Shown: positions 11,210 through 22,479 of the stretch, in pieces
Layout of the letters: the number at the start of each line of letters is the position of its first letter
How positions within the stretch are numbered: position 1 is the first letter of the stretch
Source: Guyanagaster necrorhizus
Lineage: Eukaryota > Basidiomycota > Agaricomycetes > Agaricales > Physalacriaceae
Direction of reading: 5' to 3'
Assembly (NCBI RefSeq): GCF_019112545.1
Contig: NW_025064902.1
Span: 723,620 to 787,619 of the forward strand
DNA length: 64,000 nucleotides
Made by a program: the position numbers and the translations under genes
The notes under the pieces: model-generated
Database searches by the model: none
Told to the model about the DNA's origin: nothing
The model's input: the letters and a program-made list of their open reading frames with translations, nothing else

Positions 11210-12126
11210 CACAGTAAAATGGGACTTGTATGACAGCTGGCTTCAGTGATGATGGGTGGAGAGCATGGCCTAGCAGCAGGATGACATCAGAGAGGGTCAT
11301 ACTGCACATGAGGTCCCAGCACTTGACACTAAATGTACTAATACAAGTACAGAAAGACCCACTAAAAATAAAGAGCACATGATCAAAATACAATCAGGGC
11401 TTTGTGCACAACCTTGCATCATATTGATCAATGATGCATAGGTATTAAATTGCCAAGGGACATCTTCTAGAACAGAGCATTGGTGCACAATGAGATAAAC
11501 CCAAATATCAGAGAGATTGACTGAGAAATGAGAAGATTTGGGGAAGAAATGACCAGAAATAACTCCTGTGCATGGGTTAATTGCCCTGGTGAGATAACAA
11601 AGTGAAGAGACCAGTGGCTACACCACTAACAGAGATAACCAGTGTCAGGTTGCATAGAAACAAAAGGCAGTCCTAACCTGGAGCAGAATATGCATGTCAG
11701 ACTGTAACATGTGTGTGAATGATATGCCAGGGACTCCATTCTGGAGTCCTGCACTTTGAAACTACTATATTTAGTGTGTCTTAGTAAGTACAGTAGTAGA
11801 CTATTTAAGTACTGCATTGTAAGAGTAGTAGGTAAGTTTCTGACCCCCCACAGTTGTAGTGTATTGGGCACAGAAAGCCTTGCACTCTAGCTCTGGGTTT
11901 GTGTTTGTAACTTCAGGTCAGAGAATAGACCACTTTATTAATATCATTGAGAGAAAATTGTGTGAGGCACAGATGCTTGTGAGGGACTCTAGTTTGATTT
12001 AATAAGAGGTTTTGAATTGCACTCTAGCCTAAGAATAAGAGAGCAGTGTCTAAAGAGCACTCTTTTGAGTTTTTGAGGTATTTGTGATGTAACATGCTAT
12101 AGGTGGCAGAGGTTCAAACCCTTTGG
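11210..12126 (-). repeat. Inverted identical tract, left arm
   Basis: Reverse complement of 18105-19021. Positions pair with a constant sum of 30231, so there is no gap. Comparing the two arms block by block I found no mismatch in 917 bp. The first mismatches appear at 11209/19022 and at 12127/18104, inside homologous but diverged repeat DNA. Confidence 0.92.
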
Positions 12127-12445
12127 CTTGATTAGTGTTTACTTTTGGTTATTTCTGCAGGTTGGCAAAGGTTCATACTCTTTGGCCTGTAGACAGGGTT
12201 ATTTGTGTTATTTCCACAGATCAGCAGAGGTTTGAACCCTTTGGATCTGTGGACAGGGTTTTATTGCATTTTTGTGTCTGGATCACATAAGTTTGAATCC
12301 TGTGGGTCTATGATCAGTTTAGAAACTTGTGCACAGAAATTTGAACTCTTTAGCACTTGTGGACATGTTTGTGAAGTGTTTCTGGTTAAAGCACAAAGCT
12401 TTGAGTCATGTATTATGTTTTTTATAGGTTTGAAATTGATCTGAG
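12107..12445 (-). repeat. Internal array of about 59 bp units
   Basis: Degenerate units each holding a GGTTTGAACCCTTTGG-like core recur with cores at 12111, 12170, 12229, 12290, 12338 and 12398. Spacings are 59, 59, 61, 48 and 60 bp. Other copies of the repeat family have fewer first units, which explains the 115 bp length difference from copy 3. The core resembles a pol III B-box, but no tRNA fold was found. Confidence 0.6.
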
Positions 12446-12787
12446 CAGTGCTTGGGACCTTTTTGAGAGTTTTGTAGGAGTGTTTTGACATATTGTATTG
12501 AGATACAGTACTCTTTGCCTTGAGACCTGGCAACATTCATTTCCACCTCTTGTTTTAAACAAAAAGCCTTCAGACTTATAGAGATCTAGGATCATTATAC
12601 TTGGGCTATTGCTATTTGTATGCAGTGGATAATTGGAGAGACAATTACATTTGCTATAACTGCTCTTATCACATTATAATCCTCTAACAAACTAAGAAGT
12701 ATTGTCTGTGTGTTAATATGAGTGTGATCAGTGGATAGCACTGCTGTATCTATTTTCACCTTGTGCATACAAAAAACCTCTTCAACA

Positions 12788-15673
12788 GACTTCAACTGGT
12801 TATTTAACATTTGTAGAATATTAGCATATCACATCAATCTGACTAACCATGAGGGAAAATGGTCTCTGGATGCAAATGAGAAGCCAAAGTATATACCAGC
12901 ATTCATCAAAGGCAAGGTAATAAATCACTTTAGAATCTCATATATCTAATAGATGATATATCCAGAACCAGAATAGCAAGGGTGGAAGACTTGCTAGCTC
13001 TCTAAAACATGAACCAAATGTCATCCCATTATATGGTGTATCTTGCTCAGTGCTTTAATAGTACTGAAAATGATATTGGTCCTGTGAGCTGGTGTCAAAT
13101 AATCTGATTGATAGCATTAAGTGCTATGATGCTGAATGATCTCTGAATGAGATTCAATGCACTGTTCCTTACTGCAGTGCAAGTTTTTACAGTGCTTAAT
13201 TCATACTTCATGCTCATATTAATTATGTAGCTAGCCTTTACCTTGAAGCATATATTGATGAATGTCATTATTGTAATGATTCTGAAGAGAAATACAGTGG
13301 TGTTCCTGTCTTGTAGCCACTCAAACAAGTAAAGTTAATTCCTTCTCACCAATTTATGATGTGATTTAAACTGGTTTTAAATATCTGTAGATAAACTTTT
13401 ATGGTGAGAAGCATTTTAAAGTGTAGTGTTTAGAAGTATCTTAGTAATGGTGCTCATCCTCCTATGCATGCATATAGATCACAGACTATCCCTTATAATA
13501 TTTGAGAAGAGCCAGTTGTTGAGATTTTTCTCAATAAAAGATGGTTTACTCAGGAAATCCTCAAAAATATAGAGAGGACACTCAGTTAAAGCACTGCACA
13601 TATAAACAAGATGTCTAAAAATACAATATATTGCTGAATATTCAAGCTAAACATATGCTGATGGTTGAAACACAGTATACTTTTATTTGAATGATGGGTC
13701 TCCTTATCAGGCATCTCTTATTCACTACAAGTGCAATGCTTTTATTATCATGTATTCTTTATTTGATGATAGTGATTAGTGAGGAATTTTGATGGTCAAA
13801 AATACTCAGAGTCACCCTTCACCTCTGAGATACAAGGTATCAGCTGAGGCAAGGAGTTATGCATCAAAGCAGCCAAGAAATATAGTGTAGTTGGACTTAC
13901 TGTTGTAGAACTTGATAATGATAAAGTTATCCTCTAAAATAAAAACTGTGAAAATTTCCAACATATGTCACTCTGTTAGAAATGTGCCAATAAAATGAAG
14001 TTAATTGCATATATAGAAACTGGCAGAATGTGTGGATCTTAGTGAAGCTATTAGCAATGTCATTCTTGAGTTGAAGCCCAAAGGATCAAGCTGATAAAAT
14101 AGAGTCTATTGGAGACAGAGAAGTTGGATAGAAGATAAGATACACTAATAGAGTAGAATCCATCAGACTTAGAGAAGGACTTGAGATGAGGACAAAGTTA
14201 TTAGGCTGAACTAAGTTGAGATTTGAACTGAGTGTCTATGGCAATTGTACAGAGCTTACATACTAGTGGTAGCTAATTCTGAATCAGGGTTTAGTATACT
14301 CTGATGCTATCTACTTGCTATTAACTTCAGAATCTAGAAATTAAAATATGAAATTTGAATGTGAAACAGCAATTCTGAGGTGAAGTATGATAGACTTCAA
14401 TGCTATCAATTACTACTGACTTCAGGTTGTAAATTAAGATATGAAATATAGATATTAAATGTTAAAGATAATCAAATGAAGGGAAATGATAGTTGGCCAG
14501 AGGCTGATGGAATCTGATGAGTGACAGTTTGAATTTTGAAATTGAAGTTAGTGTAAAGCAGAGTCTGATAGCATACACATAACACACTCTGAAGGTCTCT
14601 CAGTATAGTGATATTTTAACAGTGATCCTGCTGTTTTTGATCTGACACTTGCAAACCCACATCACAAGTGTACAATACTATATGGACTTAAGAAGAAGGA
14701 ATATCCATATGGAACTGATATCAATAGTGTATCACAGCTCTTCTGTCATAAAATACTCTTCTCAATTCTCATCTGCAGGTCTTTTTAATATGAAATTGCA
14801 AGAAGAGATGGATATTGAGCTTAGCCAATAATATATCTATAAGATATATACTTCTGATAGAAAGTGAGAGAGTATAATTATTATTATGCTATCAAATCTT
14901 GCTCAGCTTGTCCACAGTGTATCAACAACACTGCATGATAATACTTATAAGTGAGTTAAAAGTTTAGAGTGGAAGGAATCAGAGGTCATTGTCTGAGATT
15001 TCTATCATATAATATGCATATTCTTATCCTTATCTTTAAATTCATTACATTTTACTGAGAATATATTCTATTTTAGGTGTGACTGCAACCTGAATTTATA
15101 TGATGTGTTGAAGAGGCTTTGTGCATATGAAGAAAGAAATGTGCTTCCTTTTTTCTCATGCAAGATCTTAGTCTATAGGATAAGCCATTCTATAGTCATG
15201 ATTGTTATTATTCAAGTCTATGATGTGTGGTTATATGCATTCTGGAAATTCTTTTTAGAATTCAATAATAAGTGAAGATGAACCTCTTTACTGCTATAAT
15301 GCTGGATTTTCTCCAGCCCTGAAGTGATAAAGATATTCTAACCCCTTTACATCACAATAGTCACATCTCTTATAAATTCAGAGTTATAAGACTTAGGCTT
15401 TAAATCTGTATGATAGTTATAGGTACAATATTGATATTTTAGAGCATATATAGCTCTTCAGCATCTCACACACTAGTGTGATAATATCCAAATCTGATGA
15501 AGATACTTTATGCATACTAAGAGAGAAGCATGCTAGTGCAGAAACACTAATCCAACCTACAATAACTACCATAATATACAAACTCTCAGAAGGTTCATAG
15601 AGATGAGTATGATGTAAGAACTCTAAAGTATTTCAGTTGTCTCTTAAAGATATACTATATAGGACAGTGTATA
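12788..15673. other. AT-rich, CpG-poor stretch without genes
   Basis: About 2.9 kb with almost no CG dinucleotides and no open frame above 77 codons. No transposon domain is visible. Probably very old repeat DNA between the inverted repeat copies. Confidence 0.5.
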
Positions 15674-16086
15674 TGTTATGATTTTTCTATTTTCTTTTTG
15701 ATCTAACCTCTATTTGCACTTAGTCAGAGCACCTACACCAGTGCTTAGGACCATAGGACAGGCTTAGTCATCACAACAAGCTGAGTCTGTCATTGTCTTT
15801 CAATGCCATGATGACATTCAACAATGCACAACAGTCTTTTTGTAGACAGTAAGAATGCTCAAAGACAAAGAGCATAATGACTTAGTATATAAGTAGGCTA
15901 GCTCTTGCTGTATATCCCCAGCTTTGAGCTAATGTTTATTCTACACCATTTTATCTTGAGCTGATTCCACTGGGCCTTGAAGCACTAGATCAACAGACAC
16001 AAATCATAAACTCTGATGTGACTGTATGAATATGATACAGCATCAGTTTATCACATGTTCTAATCATATGCAACTTGGGTCTAACA
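15674..16086 (+). mobile_element. Solo LTR of the chromovirus family
   Basis: It begins TGTTATGATTTTTC and ends CTAACA, 413 bp, flanked by a perfect 5 bp duplication GTATA (15669-15673 and 16087-16091). Sequence matches the LTRs of the chromovirus at 47.2-57.5 kb, including the TATATAAG box (15886-15893) and AGCTTTGAGCTAA (15920-15932). A solo LTR arises by recombination between the two LTRs of a full element. Confidence 0.93.
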
Positions 16087-17558
16087 GTATATGTAGTATG
16101 CAAGTATTCAAATATTGTCTCTTTAAATCCAAATGCTTTTGACAAAAAGCATAAAATAATATGCTTGATCTCAAGGCAATGAAGTGAGAATAGTCACAAT
16201 CAAACAGACATGTTCACTGGAATATAACATGAAAAAAAAAACCAAAAACTCTCAAATAAATACAATAGCATGCAGAGCACTGATACTTGTAACACTCAGA
16301 AATCTTTTATAGATCCACAGGATTTGAACCTATATGATACAGAGACATGAAATACTTAAAACTGAGTCCACAAGCCAACAGATTCAAATCATTGTGAATC
16401 TAGAATAGACACACACAGACATGGATGATTGATCAAACCCAAAGATTCAAAGTTCAGCACCTGCAATCATTCAGTACACACAGAAACATGTCAGAGCATG
16501 CTGAGTTCATTTATAAGATCATAAAATGTATTTTTCCAAGTAGAATACAATCAATATTGAACTTGTATCAAATAACCAAAGTAGCATGTGAGCTATGAAA
16601 GCATTGCAAGCATCTCAAATCACTCAAAATAATGTCTAAGTCCAATATATTCTCTTACTCAAAGCCTCAAATAGATTTCTTTACTCTGGACACTTGCTTC
16701 TCAAGCTAGTGTCACAGAATATAAACTACTGTCTGAAATACTGTACTAGAAAGTCTTAGTTCTACAGGTGCTTACAGTTCAGTTCTAGTCTGTCAGAAGC
16801 ATGTTCCAATAGCAATATTCTCTTGATGCAGTAGGCATACCATTATCTGTGAAGCCATTGCAGTGAGTTTCCCTTGAGTTGCTGCTAGACTGACTAAGAC
16901 TATGATGATGCACAGTCATTCTATATAGTTCTAGTGCTATTGTCAGCTGTTATCTATGTACTGATGGGTAAGATGCAGCTCGATACAGTTCCTGATGTCT
17001 TTAGTGAAGTTTCTGTATAGCTGAGAGCACTATATGTCAGAATTTGTAAGTATCTGGCTTACTAAGCATTGTGATAAGATAAGTGTCATGATTTGGTGAA
17101 AATAGAGGCTAAAATTATGACAACTTTGAGCATGTTTTATGCTAGAAATTCTAGTCACATTACAGTTATAAAATTTACAGCTCTCAATTTTGACTTTCTG
17201 TGGAATATCATCCTCCTGTATAAACATCTCTTATCATTCTCCCACCTACTTATTTGAGTATGTTATCATAAAGGATTCTACTGTAAATAAATATGAGATA
17301 CTGAAATAGTTATTATCTCTCATTGTGTAGGGTGTGGGGTTTAATTCCTCATTTGTATGCTGAAGCACAGCTTTATGCAGGTAGTTGTCTAATGAAGTTT
17401 TTGAACCCTGTATGTGGCTCTCTATATTTTAGTACACATGAAAATAGATGCTGAGGGAAGAGTTTACTTTTCCTTCCACACCATTAAATCAATGCATAGC
17501 ATCTTCTCCCTAATTCCAGCTCAGGCTATATTGCAGTAGCATCTCAGTGGGATGTAAC
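16087..17558. other. AT-rich, CpG-poor stretch without genes
   Basis: No recognisable gene. Around 16310-16480, short pieces (CCACAGGATTTGAACC, CCCAAAGATTCAAA) resemble the 59 bp units of the TGTTGA repeat family, so a decayed partial copy may be present. Confidence 0.4.
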
Positions 17559-19126
17559 TGTTGAAGAGGTTCTGCATATGTGCAAGATGAAAACAGATAC
17601 AGCAGAGTGCTATCCACTGATCACAACCACACCAACATATACACAACACTTCTTAGTTTGTTGGGGGGATTATAATGTGATAGAGTAGCTGTAGCAAGTA
17701 CAATTGTCTTCTCAAATGATTTCACTGTGACAAATAGTAATAGCACATGTATAACTGTCTCAGATCTCTCTAAGTCTCAGAGCTTTTCATTTTATCAAAA
17801 CAAGAGGTGGCAATAGATGTTGCCAGGCCTTGAGACAAAGGGTACTGTAGCTCAATATATCAAAACACTCTCACAAAACTCTCAAAAATGTTCTAAGCAC
17901 TGCTCAGATCAATTCCAAATCACTAGACACACACTACATGAATCAAAGCTTCATGCTGTAAGCAGGAACACTTCACAAACACATCTACAAGTGCAAAAGG
18001 GGTCAAATATCTGCACACAAGTTTCTGAACTGATCATAGATCCACAGGATTCAAACCTATGCAATCCAGAGACACAAAACACAATAAAATGTTGTATGAC
18101 AGACCCAAAGGGTTTGAACCTCTGCCACCTATAGCATGTTACATCACAAATACCTCAAAAACTCAAAAGAGTGCTCTTTAGACACTGCTCTCTTATTCTT
18201 AGGCTAGAGTGCAATTCAAAACCTCTTATTAAATCAAACTAGAGTCCCTCACAAGCATCTGTGCCTCACACAATTTTCTCTCAATGATATTAATAAAGTG
18301 GTCTATTCTCTGACCTGAAGTTACAAACACAAACCCAGAGCTAGAGTGCAAGGCTTTCTGTGCCCAATACACTACAACTGTGGGGGGTCAGAAACTTACC
18401 TACTACTCTTACAATGCAGTACTTAAATAGTCTACTACTGTACTTACTAAGACACACTAAATATAGTAGTTTCAAAGTGCAGGACTCCAGAATGGAGTCC
18501 CTGGCATATCATTCACACACATGTTACAGTCTGACATGCATATTCTGCTCCAGGTTAGGACTGCCTTTTGTTTCTATGCAACCTGACACTGGTTATCTCT
18601 GTTAGTGGTGTAGCCACTGGTCTCTTCACTTTGTTATCTCACCAGGGCAATTAACCCATGCACAGGAGTTATTTCTGGTCATTTCTTCCCCAAATCTTCT
18701 CATTTCTCAGTCAATCTCTCTGATATTTGGGTTTATCTCATTGTGCACCAATGCTCTGTTCTAGAAGATGTCCCTTGGCAATTTAATACCTATGCATCAT
18801 TGATCAATATGATGCAAGGTTGTGCACAAAGCCCTGATTGTATTTTGATCATGTGCTCTTTATTTTTAGTGGGTCTTTCTGTACTTGTATTAGTACATTT
18901 AGTGTCAAGTGCTGGGACCTCATGTGCAGTATGACCCTCTCTGATGTCATCCTGCTGCTAGGCCATGCTCTCCACCCATCATCACTGAAGCCAGCTGTCA
19001 TACAAGTCCCATTTTACTGTGTTCTAGCCATATTCTTTACTGCACACATAGTAGACTGGGATGCAGTCAATGTATCATCATAATTCGCAAAATTACATGC
19101 CTGGACATTCAGAGGGCATGTAACTG
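17559..19126 (+). mobile_element. TGTTGA-ended repeat family, copy 3
   Basis: Plus-strand copy of 1568 bp, starting TGTTGAAGAGG. It is homologous to copies 1, 2, 4 and 5 and closest to copy 2, with which it shares the identical tract 18105-19021. GTAAC precedes the start and also occurs near the end (19120-19124). The second GTAAC aligns with element sequence in the other copies, so I do not count it as a target duplication. Confidence 0.65.
18105..19021 (+). repeat. Inverted identical tract, right arm
   Basis: Partner of 11210-12126. It contains three short open frames identical or nearly so to frames on the opposite strand of the left arm. These have no domain and reflect only the shared DNA. 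Confidence 0.92.
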
Positions 19127-19732
19127 TACTTTTTTGATGTTAACACTTTTGAGATTGGAACTGAAGGTGGCATGTAGTGCCAGTTTCTGTCAGTGAAAGC
19201 TTCTGAACAGCTTTCTGTTAAATGTAGTAGCCATAACAGACTGCTAATTCTTGCAAGGACACCCAGTTCACTACATTTTCAATGCAGTAAATGTCAGGAA
19301 GAAGTGCTGGATCAAGAGCCTGGAAAGGATCAATAACTTCAGCCCAAGACTATAAAACCTGGCAGAATGTCACTCACAAAGTGAGGGTACTCCTCCAGAG
19401 CCTCTTGTGGAGTTATGCAAAGTAGAGAACATAGTTGGTCAGCACTGATAAGTGACAAGGTGGAAGTGCTAGTTGCAGCAGACATGAAGCAATTTAGAGC
19501 AAAATGAAGAGAAAGAGAATTGTGGCATTTAAGATTGGAATACTAGGTGAACAGATAATGTGATATAGTAGGCAATGGCATGTTGGAATAACTGCAATAG
19601 GTGGCACTAATGGCAGGAGTCCAGAGCATCAGTAGTAGAGCTCAATCAGATTGGTGTGGGAGGAATCTGATTGCCATTTTGAGTCCAACTGGGAACTCGT
19701 AACTCCGACTCAAATCTTCTGGCCGATTTCTT
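19127..19732. other. Unassigned CpG-poor stretch
   Basis: No gene or repeat recognised. CpG content returns to normal from about 19690. Confidence 0.4.
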
Positions 19733-19830
19733 AACGTAGCACTTGAGCGTAATGGCTAATGTTACCTTTGTAGTTCATTCCTGAAACTTTTTCAGGGCCC
19801 GAGAGTTCGATTCTCTGCATTCTCATGTCA
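19733..19830 (+). repeat. tRNA-like SINE head, second family, copy 1
   Basis: It starts AACGTAGCAC, has the A-box-like GCGTAATGGCTAATG, and a B-box AGTTCGATTCT (19804-19814). A second unit with the same start and B-box lies at 20211. Intact CpG in the box suggests modest age. It does not fold as a complete tRNA. Confidence 0.45.
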
Positions 19831-20210
19831 AATGACAGGAAGTCAATGAAGAGTTGGTGCTTGGTTAGAAGTTGGGCCTTTTTTTTTTTCAGCTCAATGA
19901 CCTTACCAAAACCAAGTGCCGATTCTCCAACGGTTGTCGTTTGGACCGACTTCCACCGTGGCAGGCCGAACTTCACACTCTGAAGACAAAAAAGGAGTTT
20001 CATCAATGTCAATGAATGCCAGGAAGAACATGAAGTTCTTACACCCTGAAGCGTGAGTTCCCTCAGCTTCTTATTGATAGTGGCGGGAAGTGAGCATCAA
20101 TACAAGGACTAACGAGAAATGTGTGCAATACCCCTTCAATTCAGTTTTCCTGTGCAGCTAGGTCAATCAATGTTCGGCGTTCTTCAAGGCCAAGTGCTTA
20201 AGAGAAGTTC

Positions 20211-20310
20211 AACGTAGCACTACAGTGTAGTGGCTAGAGTGTCACATGGAGCATGTTATTCATCACCTTTTTTTTCCCCACAAGTTCGATTCTCGGCACC
20301 TCTAACTTTG
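20211..20310 (+). repeat. tRNA-like SINE head, second family, copy 2
   Basis: Shares AACGTAGCAC with the unit at 19733. It has AGTGTAGTGGCTAGAGTG, close to a tRNA D-arm/A-box, and AAGTTCGATTCTC (20282-20294) as B-box. A T-run separates the boxes. It could be a damaged tRNA gene, but the shared leader with the other unit favours a retroposon. Confidence 0.5.
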
Positions 20311-20386
20311 TTTGCCAAAAAGCAAAGGAAGACAAATGACTCATGAGTAGCAGAAAAAAATCAACCATCCTTCGCTACTGAACATA

Positions 20387-20440
20387 TGCCTAAGGGAATT
20401 GAACCCCTGCTGAGACACGGCGCTGTTGAACCATCGGCAT
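20387..20440 (-). repeat. tRNA relic lacking the anticodon arm
   Basis: On the minus strand a T-arm with a 5 bp stem around TTCAATT (20392-20408) is followed by AGGCA, which pairs with TGCC at the other end through most of an acceptor stem. A D-arm-like GGTTCAACAGCG is present, but only about 54 bases separate the ends, too few for an anticodon arm. This is a deleted tRNA gene or SINE head. Confidence 0.4.
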
Positions 20441-20829
20441 GATAACGAAAGCTCGTACAATGTAGGTATATCCGTATATCTCACACTCGACTTACTCTCA
20501 TCGACAGAAATAAAGAGAGTAGTGGCGTGAACTAAACTTCTTTACCAGGGAAGAACGGTATCGATATGAAACTTTATGTAACAAGTTTCAGAGAAAGGAG
20601 TCGACAGTGAGGCGTAAAAGACACCGGGGTTCGAATGGGCTCTCCAACTTGGCTTAGTCTGAGTATACACAACTAGCATATCGATATGATGCTTGAATTT
20701 GAAACAGTTTGTTCTCTTGAGATGATACAAATATATTCTCCTTTCATTGACAATTTTCTCAAAGGATCCAACCATACCACGCCTCAGAGCCACTCGGGCT
20801 CCAGCAATTTTACTGGTCATCATCACTGA

Positions 20830-22020
20830 GGATGTATAACACCTGCTATCAATGGCACATTATACTCTGGAATCAGGAACTGTCTGCATCTACCCTGAAT
20901 TTGGTGGCTTGGTTCTTTCAGAGTCCAATTTGCCTGTAAACTGATGTAGGTGTATTTGTCCATCGGAGTTGAACTGGGCACTGTGGTAGTACGAGTTGCC
21001 AGGCACGTAAACTCAATGTCTCAGACCAGCTGACTCATACTTCCTTTTTAATTTGCCACATCTTTCTCTTATCTTTCACCACTGTCTTTACTGTTTTTCC
21101 TTCAATTCTTCTGTATAGGTTTCTATTCCATCCAAGCATGACACTGCATTGCTCATGGACTGATGAGCATGCATCTGGGCCTTACAGCCTCAAAGGGCTT
21201 GTATCTTCAAGATCTTGACACCAATATTGAGGTGGCTCACCTCTCCAACAACAGAGCTATTCCAAGCATTGGAAGGAGGATTAGCATGGGTCATATAGGT
21301 GTCTAATGCATATACCAGTTCATTTTTATTACTTTTCTATTTGTTAAATTCCTCTCCAGTTTAAGTCAACACAACACCCATGCCTATCCTGTCTGATGTG
21401 AGAACTGAAGCTTACAGCAGACAATGCCTCCTCAGAGTGTGCTGGGGATCAAGATACAATGGCTTGGACCACTGTTTGTATGCTGAGTGGGGCAGTGTAC
21501 TCTCCCTGTGCCATAGTTGCACATATCCCTGGTGGTTTACTCTTGCTTGAAGCTGAGGTAAATGAGCTAGGACATTCCCTTTCTTCTGAATCTTTGGTTC
21601 TAGGATACTTCTATATCACAAACCAACATGTACAGGCTCTGGTGATGCATGAGCATGCATGCAGCTACCCCTGGCCTCCCTTTATTGTACCTGTTCCGAA
21701 AATTTGATTTAGCTTCCCTTTTCTTTTGACCACCAAGTAACAAATCTTTGAGCAAGCCAAGAACCTTAACTATCAAGCCCAGTGAGTAGTTTTATAAACT
21801 ATTTACTCAAATTCTCCCTAGATACATCTGGTATTGATGAACACCATGACTTTCCCCCATGCCCAGCCATTCCACAAGCAACTCACAGCCTTGCATGATC
21901 ATCTATGTCAGCAATGACATATACTGTGACAGTGCTGTAGAGCCTGATGGGATTCTAGAGGCTGTCAAGACATTTCCATCAAACTGTATCTACACATTTC
22001 AATCTTCAAAGGACTAAAAT
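20830..22020. other. Unassigned, mostly CpG-poor stretch
   Basis: A plus-strand open frame of 82 codons (21459-21707) shows no motif. A weak B-box-like GTTCAACTCC lies on the minus strand at 20963-20972 without a tRNA fold. No gene can be supported. Confidence 0.35.
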
Positions 22021-22479
22021 TCACATGGCTCCGGACAATGGTTATTAATTCCGAGTCATGACTCATGGAGTCATGGAGTAACTAATAGTTCCCCCTGCAT
22101 GCCTCCCGCCACTGATACTTTCCACACTCATTTCTTATATTCACCGCTGAATTGTTTCATGCTCTTCCGTTGTTTCTGTGTGCTGTTTATCCCGATGAAG
22201 CCCTCCAAATATTTCTGCTCTTAGTCGCATAATCTTTAGCCACAACTCTGTCGACCTCGACTAAACGACCAAACTACGGAAAGGCCATATCCTTGCATGC
22301 GATAACTTTGATTCTGGATCTCTCTCTCTCAATTCACTCACTTAAGCTCACACCAATTCTCTCCCACAAACCGCCACACCGACTCGGAGCCATAGTGAAC
22401 TGCGAAGAAGAGACCAATGCCAACATATCATTGAAGATCAAAAGGTATAGAAGTAGTAAGTTCCACCACAAAAGCAAAG

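Larger units (their letters stand above)
11105..12787 (-). mobile_element. TGTTGA-ended repeat family, copy 2
   Basis: Minus-strand copy: its TGTTGAAGAGG end is at 12787 and its other end near 11105. It is homologous to copy 3 (17559-19126) along its whole length. It is about 115 bp longer because of extra internal 59 bp units. Positions 11210-12126 match copy 3 base for base in inverted orientation, while both flanks are diverged. No coding function. Like the other copies it shows no clear target duplication. Confidence 0.65.

Noticed and set aside
11148..11871. Short proteins duplicated exactly at 18360-19083 as conserved small genes
   Set aside because: The DNA of the whole 917 bp tract is identical in all frames, so protein identity is a by-product of DNA identity and no frame is favoured.
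12111..12121. B-box-like GGTTCAAACCC as a tRNA gene in the repeat family
   Set aside because: No acceptor stem, D-arm or anticodon arm could be paired at the right distance.
17554..19124. GTAAC on both sides of repeat copy 3 as a target duplication, or ATGTAACT as an 8 bp hAT-type duplication
   Set aside because: The right-hand motif aligns with element sequence in the other four copies (GTCAC, GTCAG, GTCAA), so it is part of the repeat and not duplicated target.
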